A stretch of DNA of 64,000 bases. It comes from Oceanidesulfovibrio marinus. Lineage in GTDB: Bacteria > Desulfobacterota > Desulfovibrionia > Desulfovibrionales > Desulfovibrionaceae. This document shows, piece by piece, positions 26,701-34,409 of this stretch; within the stretch, counting starts at the first letter, position 1; each line of letters starts with the position of its first letter. The stretch spans positions 1,550,001-1,614,000 of the forward strand of contig NZ_CP039543.1 of assembly GCF_013085545.1 (NCBI RefSeq). The letters run 5' to 3'. The notes under the pieces were generated by a model. It did no database searches. It was not told the origin of the DNA and saw only the letters and a program-made list of their open reading frames with translations. Both the position numbers and the translations under genes were made by a program.

Positions 26701-27405
26701 GAAACGCTTCGCCGGTGGATTTCCGATCAGGGCTGGGAACCGGACGAAAGCGCGCCGCCGGAGCAGAGCACGCCCATTGAGGATGCCCCCGCACAGAACC
26801 AGAACGCGACGCTGGACCACGAGCTCGGGCTGTACCGTGTCCGCGGCAACGCCGTGCTGTACAGAAAGCTGCTGGCCGATTTCGCCCGGAAGTATGAATC
26901 GATCGCCGAATCCTTCAAGGAAAAGATGGCGGCCAGCGAGAAAAAGGAGGCCCGGCGCATGGCCCATACGCTCAAAGGGGTCGCCGGCAACATCGGTGCG
27001 CTCCGGCTGTTCAACACCGCCAGCGAGATGGAGTCGTGCATCAACACCGGGCTCAAGCCATGCACCACCATGCTCGGGCAGCTCGAAAGCGACATGGCCG
27101 CCACCATGCAGGCCGTCCAGGAGTATCTGGATACCCACCATCCGAAAAGTACCGCCCAAAATGCGGGCCCCATGCTCGAAAAGCAGGAGCTCATTACGGC
27201 CCTGGCGAACCTGGCCCGGCTACTCGAAGAGCACGACACCAGGGCGCTGGACGAGTTCAAGTCTCTGGAGCCGACCCTGGCTGCAATGGACGAGGCGACA
27301 ACGAACGATCTCGCCCTGGCCTTGAGAAGCCTTCAGTTCAAGAAGGCGCTACCCCTTACCCAGAAGCTGTGCGAACAGGTTGGAACCCTCGGAGCAGAGG
27401 CATGA
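23707..27405 (+). CDS. Hybrid sensor histidine kinase: dCACHE-PAS-HisKA-HATPase-REC-REC-HPt
   Basis: A 1232-residue membrane sensor. One helix (about 10-30) and a second (about 335-360) enclose a periplasmic double-CACHE-like domain. Then come PAS (about 375-490), HisKA with ARMSHEIRTPLNAVIGMSH, HATPase with LMNLLSNALKF, RDTGIGLS and FGGTGLGLSICSHL, a first REC (VLVVDDNATSRQ...LLDWKMQGMDG), a second REC (ILLVEDNEINQQ...LMDIQMPGITG) and an HPt domain with RMAHTLKGVAGNIGALRL. GGGAGGG precedes ATG 23707. The complete relay chain lets it feed the two response-regulator proteins that follow. CACHE domains usually bind small organic ligands; the ligand is unknown. Confidence 0.92.
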   Translation: MRSHGSGFWRPFFLRFLPVTTLLLLFLSTLIYQGLEHRRQLYLDTEQMKLDYVTESISIDMERVFHDLFDLMHRRSVTHYLADPNPENLHEVEQSYLLFSLDNPQYDQLRLIDPSGQEIVRVNAKDGRSWLVAKKDLQNKADRYYFKDAVTLPQGELYTSPLDLNIEHKQIELPHKPMLRIAAPLYDTYGKVKAVLVLNYLGQVLLDNMQGHLEYSGQTIMLINQDGYWLHGGGEEANWAFMFPDRTDRTFAAAHPKIWKAMQETESGQLEGPGGIYTYDTLKLSPKSALHEHHRNATVAPEFVQTWKVVSFTPITLMSAMLWQDWPQYLAAALLVIILSGLGAYLHTSRMLERQAAQQAERRSEARFRDLVETSPDLIWETDSKGNFVYVSPRSADLFGLEPEELVGKPLCGILSTEWDEQHFEESAGKAPACWEMTCYDTQGERKILEVRYLPVLDDHNNAIGRRGVARDITQAKKAQQLIEESRQEAERANQAKGEFLARMSHEIRTPLNAVIGMSHLMLRTELSQKQRDYLNKIRLSSDALLGVINDILDYSKIEVGKIAIEHVEFDLDTVLGNVVDINSLNAEEKRLEFLLSVEDGVPSNLIGDPLRLGQVLMNLLSNALKFTDEGEVLLRVSTVEKDEETATLRFSVRDTGIGLSQEHLENLFKPFSQADGSISRRFGGTGLGLSICSHLVQLMGGALEVDSTQGQGSDFHFTLTFPIGAATTRLSFADAEGLSGSAVLVVDDNATSRQILKDILTSLRFSVTLAESAEEALRLIERGEETYNVILLDWKMQGMDGLSCAKRIRAMPLETQPALIMITAYSREEVRRESENIGIDGFLLKPVSRSVLFNTIAEALGSAISSGSSAGAGGFPYEAGAEGIRGAHILLVEDNEINQQVASELLEAVGLRVTVAGDGETALELLARDTFQAVLMDIQMPGITGLEATRRVRNELGLKELPVIAMTAHAMSDDRKESLAAGMNDHVNKPFDPRELIETLRRWISDQGWEPDESAPPEQSTPIEDAPAQNQNATLDHELGLYRVRGNAVLYRKLLADFARKYESIAESFKEKMAASEKKEARRMAHTLKGVAGNIGALRLFNTASEMESCINTGLKPCTTMLGQLESDMAATMQAVQEYLDTHHPKSTAQNAGPMLEKQELITALANLARLLEEHDTRALDEFKSLEPTLAAMDEATTNDLALALRSLQFKKALPLTQKLCEQVGTLGAEA

Positions 27406-28493
27406 CCCCAAAGCAGAAACGCATCCTGGTGGTAGACGACACCATAGACAACATCCTGGTTCTGCGTGAGATTCTTTTGGACGAGTACACGGTGATCGCC
27501 GCTTCCAATGGATCCGAAGCCCTGGACATCGCATCGAGCGATCCCAAACCGGACTGCATCCTCCTGGACGTTCTCATGCCCGGCATGGACGGGTATGAAG
27601 TCTGCCGGCGTCTCAAGGCCAACGACGAGACACGCAACATCCCGGTTCTGTTCGTCACCACCCTCAGCGACGAGGAAGACGAGTCGCGCGGCCTGGAGCT
27701 TGGGGCCGTGGACTACATTACCAAGCCCATCCGCCCCGCCGTCGTGTTGTCACGCATACGCAACCACCTCAATCTCAAGGAGTATCAGGACCATCTCATG
27801 GACGAGGTGGAGAAGCGCACCAAAGAGATCGTCAAGATGCAGGACGTGACGATTTACAGTCTGGCGGCCTTGGCCGAGACGAGGGACAACGAGTTGAGCG
27901 GGCATTTTCGACGGACACAGCATGTCTCCGAAATCCTGGCCCATGACATGACGAAGCACCCGTTCTACCTTGATTTTTTCCGAAAAACCTCCATCGATAT
28001 CCTGTGCAAATCCATCCCATTGCACGATGTGGGAAAGGTGGGCACGCCTGACCATATCCTATTCAAGCCGGGCCGGCTCACGCCGGAAGAGTTCGAGGTG
28101 ATGAAGCTGCACACCGTGCACGGCCGGGACATCCTGCAACGGGCCGAGGATGTCCTGAACCACGACAGCTTCCTCAGCCTTGCCAGCGACATCGCCTACA
28201 CCCATCATGAAAAATGGGACGGCAGCGGATACCCCCAAGGCCTGAGTGGCGAGAGCATTCCCGTCTCGGGCAGGATCATGGCTGTGGTGGATGTGTACGA
28301 CGCCCTGATCAGCAACCGGGTCTACAAGCAGCCCATGCCGCACAGCAAGGCCGTAGAGATAATATTTGAGGGCCGCGGCGCGCATTTTGATCCGACCATC
28401 GTGGACATATTCATGGCGCACAAGGAAGAGATACGGAAAATCTCTCTTGAGTTCGCCGATTGCGATTCGGAGCGGGAAGCGCTCCAGGCCTGA
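27402..28493 (+). CDS. Response regulator with HD-GYP cyclic-di-GMP phosphodiesterase domain
   Basis: A 363-residue protein. REC spans residues 6-125 (ILVVDDTIDN, phospho-Asp in LLDVLMPGMDG, Lys in YITKP) and a coiled linker covers 125-165. The HD-GYP domain has HFRRTQHVSEI, SIPLHDVGKVGTPD (the HD pair), HTVHGRDIL and HHEKWDGSGYPQGLSGESIPVSGRI (the GYP loop). All metal and GYP motifs look intact, so it should hydrolyse cyclic-di-GMP when phosphorylated. ATG 27402 overlaps the kinase stop (ATGA), so translation is coupled and the kinase is its probable phosphodonor. Confidence 0.93.
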   Translation: MTPKQKRILVVDDTIDNILVLREILLDEYTVIAASNGSEALDIASSDPKPDCILLDVLMPGMDGYEVCRRLKANDETRNIPVLFVTTLSDEEDESRGLELGAVDYITKPIRPAVVLSRIRNHLNLKEYQDHLMDEVEKRTKEIVKMQDVTIYSLAALAETRDNELSGHFRRTQHVSEILAHDMTKHPFYLDFFRKTSIDILCKSIPLHDVGKVGTPDHILFKPGRLTPEEFEVMKLHTVHGRDILQRAEDVLNHDSFLSLASDIAYTHHEKWDGSGYPQGLSGESIPVSGRIMAVVDVYDALISNRVYKQPMPHSKAVEIIFEGRGAHFDPTIVDIFMAHKEEIRKISLEFADCDSEREALQA

Positions 28494-28520
28494 TCCGGCC
28501 CAGACCTCCGAGGATGGAAC

Positions 28521-29732
28521 ATGTCCGAGAACACGCTACGGGTTCTTGTCGTCGATGATGAAGAGCAAAACCTGATCGTACTCAACGAAATCCTGCACGG
28601 CGAGTACGCCGTGAGTGTGGCGTCGAGCGGCTCGGATGCCCTGGAGCTGCTGACCTCGTCCCTGGAGGTCGACATCGTGCTGCTGGATATCATGATGCCG
28701 GGCATGGACGGGTATGAGCTCTGCCGCCGCATCAAGGAGAACCCGAAGATCCGCCACATCCCGATTCTTTTCGTCACCGCCATGTCCGGCGTGGAGGACG
28801 AGGAAAAGGGCTTCCGCCTGGGTGCCGTGGACTTCATCACCAAGCCCTTCAGGCCCTCGATCGTACTGGCGCGGGTCAAGACCCATCTCACCCTGCACAG
28901 GCAAAAGAGGGTGCTGGAGCAGATGGTCCAGGAGCGCACGGCCGACCTGATCAGGGCCAAGGAGGAGGCCGAGGCCGCCAACCAGGCGAAATCCAAGCTC
29001 CTGGCCAACATGAGCCACGAGCTGCGGACGCCCCTCAACGGTATCCAGGGGATTCTCCAGCTGCTCAACGGCACCCCCATGGACAAGGAGCAGCTGGAGC
29101 TGCTCTCCTACCTCAAGACGGCGGCCAACCGTCTGCAGCCGATTCTCACCTCGCTGTTGGAGCTGGCCAAGCTCGACGCCGGCAGTCTGCTGCTCACGCC
29201 CAGGCCTTTTACTCTGACCGAGCCCATCAAACTTATCGAAAGCGTATTTTCGAAAAAGGCCCGGGAAAAAGGGCTTGCGTTCTCCGTACACATGGATCGG
29301 GAGCTGCCGCAAACGGTGATCGGCGACCGCGCCGCCCTGCTCCAGATTCTCGTCAACCTCATCGAAAACGCCATCTCCTTCACCCAGTCCGGCGAAATAT
29401 CCCTGGGAGTAGAGCCCATTTCCGCCAGCCGCGACAAGCATGCAGCCAACGCCGGGCACGCCGCTCCTTCTGAAGACGCGTTGGTCTGGATTCGGTTCTC
29501 GGTGCGTGATACGGGCGACGGCATCGAGCCGGACAAGCTGGCCGACATCTTCCGCAGCTTCATCATTGCGGAGAATTTCCTGAGAAAGGAGCACGGAGGC
29601 GCCGGCCTGGGGTTGAGTATCGCCAAGCGGCTGGCCAACCTGGCCGGGGGCAACATCACTGCCCAGAGCGACCTGGGTCAGGGAAGCCTGTTCAGCCTGG
29701 AGCTCCCTTTCGAGCAACGCACGGCGTGGTAG
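28521..29732 (+). CDS. REC-HisKA-HATPase soluble histidine kinase
   Basis: A 403-residue cytoplasmic protein. The receiver domain is residues 7-122 ([26 protein letters not shown]) and is very similar in layout to the REC of the preceding HD-GYP protein. A coiled coil ([29 protein letters not shown]) leads to HisKA with [17 protein letters not shown] and HATPase with [22 protein letters not shown] and [15 protein letters not shown]. There is no membrane segment. It starts 27 bases after the HD-GYP gene, with GAGGA upstream. It probably receives phosphate from the hybrid kinase HPt and acts as a second relay node. Confidence 0.9.
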   Translation: MSENTLRVLVVDDEEQNLIVLNEILHGEYAVSVASSGSDALELLTSSLEVDIVLLDIMMPGMDGYELCRRIKENPKIRHIPILFVTAMSGVEDEEKGFRLGAVDFITKPFRPSIVLARVKTHLTLHRQKRVLEQMVQERTADLIRAKEEAEAANQAKSKLLANMSHELRTPLNGIQGILQLLNGTPMDKEQLELLSYLKTAANRLQPILTSLLELAKLDAGSLLLTPRPFTLTEPIKLIESVFSKKAREKGLAFSVHMDRELPQTVIGDRAALLQILVNLIENAISFTQSGEISLGVEPISASRDKHAANAGHAAPSEDALVWIRFSVRDTGDGIEPDKLADIFRSFIIAENFLRKEHGGAGLGLSIAKRLANLAGGNITAQSDLGQGSLFSLELPFEQRTAW

Positions 29733-29942
29733 CCGCCGGAGCCAGAACCTTTCCCATGGCCCGGCGAGAGCCCACAGCACCTCGCCGTCATCCTGCTCCC
29801 ACAGCATGACGGCCGCGCCGGGATCATGACCTGACGCGTTGGCGCCCTCGCTCCGCAATCAACATTTCAGATTGTTACCGTATGCCCGCCCCTTGGCAGG
29901 GAGGCCGGGAGTGGTGCCTTTGCCCCTCTCCCGGGGATGCGC

Positions 29943-31535
29943 TCACGCCCCGCGCGCGGAGATGCCCAGCCGGCCCATGCGGTGCTGCAACGTTGACCGC
30001 GGTATGCCCAGTATTTTGGCAGCACCGTTGGGACCGGATACCACGCCGCCGCACCGCTTCAGAGCCTCGGTAATATGGCGCCGCTCCATCTCCTCCAGGC
30101 TCATGTCGGGCCCGCTCGGCGACGGCACCTCCTCCACCCGGGGCGCAACAGAAATTTCAGGAGCATCTTCACGGGCATGTCCGTTGGACAGCGCCTCTTC
30201 CACGTCGAGAAGAGCGACGTCGCCGGTCATGCAGTAGCTGAGCAGCAGCGTATTGATAACGTTGCGGAGCTCACGGATATTTCCCGGCCATGTGTGCTGC
30301 TTCAGACGGGACATGATGCTTTCCTTAAACTTGATGCGTTGCATGCCGTATGTGGAGGAAAGCTGTTTGACGAAAAATCGCGCCAGCACCGGGATGTCCT
30401 CCACACGCTTTCGCAACGGCGGGAGCTCCAGGGTACAGACAGAGAGCCTGTGGTAGAAATCGCTGCGCAACTGTCTGTTGGCCATGGCTTCCTGCACGTT
30501 CACGTTGGTTGCGGTGATGAGTCTGATATCCACACCCAAAGATACGCTTTCCCCCACGCGCTCGAAGTGCCTGTCTTCGATCACGTGCAGCAGCTTGCTC
30601 TGCATATCGCTGTTCAGCTCCGCGATTTCATCCAGGAACAAGGTGCCCTCGTTGGCCAGCTCGAACCGGCCCATCCGTTTGTTGGCGGCACCGGTAAAGG
30701 CACCTTTGGCGTGGCCGAAGAGTTCGCTTTCGATAAGCGTGGGTGAAAGAGCCGGGCAGTTGACCTTCACGAAGTTCTGCTTGCTCCGCTTGCTATGGCA
30801 ATGGATGTAGCGCGCCAGATGGGTTTTGCCGGTTCCTGTCTCCCCCAGCAGCAAGACAGGCACGTCCAGCCTCGCCACGGTGTTCACCCGGTACATGAAA
30901 TGGCGCATCGTCTCATCCACAAAGATGAAGTCGTCGCAGTCCACGGGCGGCACAGCGGGCTCAAACGGGTTCGATGCCCCGTCCTGCCCATGGCCCTCCA
31001 CGGACAGCACGGCACCCAGGCAGACGGCCACGCTGGGACACAGCTCCAGAAAGAGCTTCATGATGCTGTAGAGGTCCTCCGGCTGACGGACAAAGGAGCA
31101 ATGGAGCGTGCCCAGTATATTATCGTTGAGCACCAGGGGGAACGCCATGGTGGTGGTCAGGCCGGCTTCGGCCATGGGGTGCAGCATAGACTCGGTGAAA
31201 TGCTGGGCGATGTCGGTGATGACGACAGGCTTTCGCGAAGCGATGACGTGGCCGGCCACGGTATCCTTCTCCGCCTTGCGCACGGGAGAAAGCGAGTTGA
31301 CCACGGTGCCCGCGGCTGCGGAGAAGTAGCTGAGCAGGTCGCTGTGAGGGTCGTACAGGTTGATGCAAAGCCTGTCGTACTCGAAGAACTGCCGTAACTG
31401 CCCGGCAAGGGCCTGGAAAAAGGCCGGGCGCGTCGAATCCTTTTCCAGCTCCTTGTGAAGCTCTTGAGCAATACTGCGCGCGATGGCCCGAATTTCGTTT
31501 TTTGCGACTGGGACTCCCATAGGTTTTTCCTTCAT
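29943..31535 (-). CDS. GAF-containing sigma-54-dependent transcriptional activator
   Basis: A 530-residue enhancer-binding protein. The GAF sensor domain is about residues 30-185 (FFEYDRLCINLYDPHSD...MAFPLVLNDNILGTLHCSF). The AAA+ domain is 215-450 with GETGTGKT, ESELFGHAKGAFTGA (intact GAFTGA loop for sigma-54 contact), GTLFLDEIAELN and R-finger regions. A Fis-type HTH is at the end (EEMERRHITEALKRCGGVVSGPNGAAKILGIPRSTLQHRM). ATG 31535 has GTGGGAG six bases upstream. It is divergent from the DHPS/sulfolactate operon, which has a sigma-54 promoter, so it is almost certainly its activator, with the GAF domain as ligand sensor. Confidence 0.92.
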   Translation of the reverse strand: MKEKPMGVPVAKNEIRAIARSIAQELHKELEKDSTRPAFFQALAGQLRQFFEYDRLCINLYDPHSDLLSYFSAAAGTVVNSLSPVRKAEKDTVAGHVIASRKPVVITDIAQHFTESMLHPMAEAGLTTTMAFPLVLNDNILGTLHCSFVRQPEDLYSIMKLFLELCPSVAVCLGAVLSVEGHGQDGASNPFEPAVPPVDCDDFIFVDETMRHFMYRVNTVARLDVPVLLLGETGTGKTHLARYIHCHSKRSKQNFVKVNCPALSPTLIESELFGHAKGAFTGAANKRMGRFELANEGTLFLDEIAELNSDMQSKLLHVIEDRHFERVGESVSLGVDIRLITATNVNVQEAMANRQLRSDFYHRLSVCTLELPPLRKRVEDIPVLARFFVKQLSSTYGMQRIKFKESIMSRLKQHTWPGNIRELRNVINTLLLSYCMTGDVALLDVEEALSNGHAREDAPEISVAPRVEEVPSPSGPDMSLEEMERRHITEALKRCGGVVSGPNGAAKILGIPRSTLQHRMGRLGISARGA

Positions 31536-31587
31536 TTCAAACTCCCACTTTATACCAGAACTGCTGCCTATTGACTGCCTGCCAACT

Positions 31588-31638
31588 ACCTGTGCCAACC
31601 TGTATGTGGGCATCCTGCTCGCATATGGGCAGACAGGT
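31588..31638. promoter_or_regulatory. Candidate upstream activator sites for the sigma-54 promoter
   Basis: ACCTGT occurs twice (31588-31593, 31598-31603), with its inverse ACAGGT at 31633-31638. The cluster lies about 80-130 bases upstream of the -24/-12 promoter, the usual enhancer distance. Confidence 0.35.
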
Positions 31639-31716
31639 CAAGGTCAAAATTATTTCAATTTCCGCAAAACCGTGTGTTTCCAAGAGGTACAAGGCGCCAT
31701 GAATGTGTCGATTTGG

Positions 31717-31732
31717 TGGCATGCTCCTTGCT
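31717..31732 (+). promoter_or_regulatory. Sigma-54 (-24/-12) promoter of the DHPS/sulfolactate operon
   Basis: TGGCATG-CTCC-TTGCT is a close match to the TGGCACG-N4-TTGCW consensus, with the invariant GG (31718-31719) and GC (31730-31731) exactly 10 bases apart. It precedes the dehydrogenase start by about 110 bases, and a sigma-54 activator gene lies divergent. Confidence 0.85.
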
Positions 31733-31843
31733 CAATTCGACGGAATTATATCAACCGACGTCTCGGGAACTATGGGAAGGAGGTTGTTTGGGCAACATCC
31801 TTATCGTCATCAGCTCCCGATCAACATGAAAAAGGAGGCGTCT

Positions 31844-32704
31844 ATGCAGATTGGATTCATCGGAGCAGGCCTCATGGGCGGGCCGCTGGCCCGCAACCTG
31901 ATCCGGGCCGGCAAGAGCGTGCTCGTGTTCGACCTGAGCCAGGAGGCTATTGCCAGAACCCTGGAAGTCGGCACCAGCGGCAAGGCCGCGGCTTCTATCA
32001 AGGATCTCAAGGATTGTGACGTTGTCTTCACCAGCCTTCCCCTACCCCAACACATCAAAGGCGTGTGCCTGGACGATGGAGGCCTCTACTCGGTGTTGAA
32101 GGAAGGCGCTCTGCACATCGAGCTCTCCACCATCGATCCCGGCACTGCCAACGAGCTGGCAGCGGCCGCCAAGGCCAAGGGAATCGACTATCTGCAGTGC
32201 ACCCTGGGCAAGACTCCGGCCCACGCCGAAAAGGCCGAGGAGCCCATGTTCATAGGCGGCGAACAGGTCCTGTTCGATCGCAACTCCGAGCTTTTCAAGA
32301 TCATCGGTATCCCCGAGTACGTCGGCGGCATCGACGCGTCCTGCGCCGTGAAACTGATCTCGAACATGGTGGGCATGACCAACTTGGCCGTCCTGGCCGA
32401 GGGCATCAAGGTCGGCGATGCGGCCGGTATGGACCGCAACCTGCTTCTGGAGCTTCTGAGCGACACCGGCGCACGCAGCTTCCAGATGGATGTTCGCGGC
32501 CCCTGGCTCGCGGCGGACGACTATGCCCCCCGTTTTGGTCTGGACCTCGCGCTCAAGGACGTGCGGCTTGGTCTGGAAATGGCCCGGGCGTGGGATCTGA
32601 ACCTCAAGTCCATGGAAGCAGCTCTCGAATACTACAAACAAGCCAGCCAGGACGGTTTTGGCAAGGAGGATTGCAACGCGGTAGCGAAAGTCGTGGGTAA
32701 ATAA
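31844..32704 (+). CDS. 3-hydroxyacid dehydrogenase family enzyme, probable DHPS (or sulfolactaldehyde) dehydrogenase
   Basis: A 286-residue beta-hydroxyacid dehydrogenase (3-hydroxyisobutyrate/YihU family). NAD site GFIGAGLMGGPLARNLIRAGK is at the N-terminus, DPGTANELAAAAKAKG is the substrate-loop region, and the catalytic Lys is in SCAVKLISNMVGM. ATG 31844 has AAGGAGG at six bases. YihU interconverts sulfolactaldehyde and 2,3-dihydroxypropane-1-sulfonate (DHPS). In Desulfovibrio sp. DF1 an NAD-dependent DHPS dehydrogenase (DhpA) starts the same pathway. With sulfolactate lyase downstream, oxidation of DHPS to 3-sulfolactaldehyde is the best guess. Confidence 0.8.
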   Translation: MQIGFIGAGLMGGPLARNLIRAGKSVLVFDLSQEAIARTLEVGTSGKAAASIKDLKDCDVVFTSLPLPQHIKGVCLDDGGLYSVLKEGALHIELSTIDPGTANELAAAAKAKGIDYLQCTLGKTPAHAEKAEEPMFIGGEQVLFDRNSELFKIIGIPEYVGGIDASCAVKLISNMVGMTNLAVLAEGIKVGDAAGMDRNLLLELLSDTGARSFQMDVRGPWLAADDYAPRFGLDLALKDVRLGLEMARAWDLNLKSMEAALEYYKQASQDGFGKEDCNAVAKVVGK

Positions 32705-32839
32705 AAGAACATGCAGCGCTGCGAGAGGTGCTGGACGGCCTCTTGGAGTTCAATGCAGGCGTCGAATGCTGCGCTGGTGGAGCGTGTCCCCGATAGCAGC
32801 AGGCGACGTTCAAGCCTGGAGCACAAGGAGAGAGTGAAT

Positions 32840-33838
32840 ATGAAACGACTTCTTATCCTCATCACGGTTATGGCGTTTGTTTTTGGCGCTGTACAGGTTC
32901 AGGCGGCGGACTACCAGAAAATGACCATCCGGGCGGCTACGGCCAACCCGACAGGCAGCTTGCACACCACGGCTATCGAGAAGTTCAAGGAAATTGTAGA
33001 AAAGGAATCCGGCGGTAATATCAAGGTGCAGACCTTCTTCGGCGGCTCCATGGGCGACGAGCAGTCCAACGTCCGTCAGCTCCGCAGCAAGGAGATCCAC
33101 CTGGCCGTGCTGGCCGTGGGCAACCTGACGCCTTTCGCACCCCAGGCCAACATTTTCTACCTTCCGTACATGTTCCCCACCATCGAAGGCGCCTACCAGC
33201 TGCTTGGCGACGAGGCCTTCGTGAAAAAGACCTCGGACATCATCGCCAAGGAAAGCGGCACGCGTCCTCTGGCTTGGCTGGTCGGCGGCTACCGCCATCT
33301 GACCAACTCCGTGCGCCCTGTGAAGAACATTGATGACCTGCAAGGTCTCAAGATTCGCGTTCCCCCTGTCGAGATTCAGCTCGAATCCTTCAAATCCTGG
33401 GGCGTTGAGCCGCATCCCCTGGCCTGGTCCGAGACCTTCAACGCTCTGCAGCAGGGTGTTGTGGACGGTCAGGAAAACCCGCACACCGTGAACCGCGACC
33501 AGAAGTTCTGGGAAGTGCAGAAGTACATCACCGAGCTCCACTACCTGCTGTGGGTTGGTCCCATGCTGGTGAGCGAGTCCTGGTTCCAGAAGCTTGATTC
33601 CGACACCCAGGCGCTGATCCAACGCGCCGCAACCGAAGCTGCCGCCTACGAATGGAAATGGGCTGCCGAGCAGGACCAGATCGCCCTGCAGCAGTGCCTG
33701 GACCATGGCATGGAGATTACCACCCTCGAAGATGAGCCTGTCTGGCAGGAAAAGGCTCGTTCCTTGTGGCCCAAGTTCTACGACCAGGTTGGGGGCAAGG
33801 AAATGATCGACGAAGCAGTGGCCATCATCTCCAACTAG
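32840..33838 (+). CDS. dctP: TRAP transporter periplasmic substrate-binding protein
   Basis: A 332-residue exported DctP-family protein. The signal peptide is MKRLLILITVMAFVFGAVQVQA. The mature part has TIRAATANPTGSLHTTAIEKFKEIVEKESGGNIKVQTFFGGSMGDE, LRSKEIHLAVL and LQGLKIRVPPVEIQLESFKSWGVEPHPLAWSETFNALQQGVVDGQENP, the carboxylate-binding Arg and Asn region of DctP proteins. AAGGAGAG precedes ATG 32840. Together with the DctQ and DctM genes just downstream it forms a sodium-driven importer. From context the ligand should be DHPS or sulfolactate. Confidence 0.92.
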   Translation: MKRLLILITVMAFVFGAVQVQAADYQKMTIRAATANPTGSLHTTAIEKFKEIVEKESGGNIKVQTFFGGSMGDEQSNVRQLRSKEIHLAVLAVGNLTPFAPQANIFYLPYMFPTIEGAYQLLGDEAFVKKTSDIIAKESGTRPLAWLVGGYRHLTNSVRPVKNIDDLQGLKIRVPPVEIQLESFKSWGVEPHPLAWSETFNALQQGVVDGQENPHTVNRDQKFWEVQKYITELHYLLWVGPMLVSESWFQKLDSDTQALIQRAATEAAAYEWKWAAEQDQIALQQCLDHGMEITTLEDEPVWQEKARSLWPKFYDQVGGKEMIDEAVAIISN

Positions 33839-33875
33839 TATCCTGATTTGATCAGCTAGAAAGGGACAGGCAGCC

Positions 33876-34406
33876 ATGTTTCAACAACTGACACGATTGT
33901 TACGCTTGTTTTACAATAACTTCGAGGAGGTCTTCAGCGCGCTCTGTGTAGGCGCAATGGTTGCCTGTCTCATGATCCAGGTTGGGGCACGCTGGATTAC
34001 GGGCGCCGGCGTGCCATGGACCGAGGAATTGAGTCGCTACACATTTTTATGGTCTGTATTCGTGGCCGCCGCACTGGTGGCAAAGCAAGGAACGCACGTA
34101 CGCATCTCCGCACAGTATCTGCTCATGCCTCCCAAGGCGCGGCTCGTCTTCCGCATGTTCGTTGACGCCCTCTGGGTCTGCATGAACCTGTACATCGCAT
34201 CACTGAGCTGGAACGTCATCCAAAGCGGGCTTGAGTTCCCGGAACTCTCCCCCACACTGAACATCGTCCGTGGCTATGTCGAAATGATCATCCCCTTCGG
34301 ATTCGCTCTCATGAGTTGGCGCATAGTGGAAGGCTACATCATCCACTGGCGCAAGGGCACGTTGCTTAACATTGTGACTGAACCTCACGAGTACGAAGGG
34401 AGCTAG
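33876..34406 (+). CDS. dctQ: TRAP transporter small membrane subunit
   Basis: A 176-residue protein with four membrane helices and the DctQ pattern (GAMVACLMIQVGARWITGAGVPWTEELSRYTFLWSVFVAAALVAKQGTHVRI). It lies 37 bases after dctP and 3 bases before dctM. It forms the membrane complex of the TRAP transporter with DctM. Confidence 0.9.
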   Translation: MFQQLTRLLRLFYNNFEEVFSALCVGAMVACLMIQVGARWITGAGVPWTEELSRYTFLWSVFVAAALVAKQGTHVRISAQYLLMPPKARLVFRMFVDALWVCMNLYIASLSWNVIQSGLEFPELSPTLNIVRGYVEMIIPFGFALMSWRIVEGYIIHWRKGTLLNIVTEPHEYEGS

Positions 34407-34409
34407 GCG

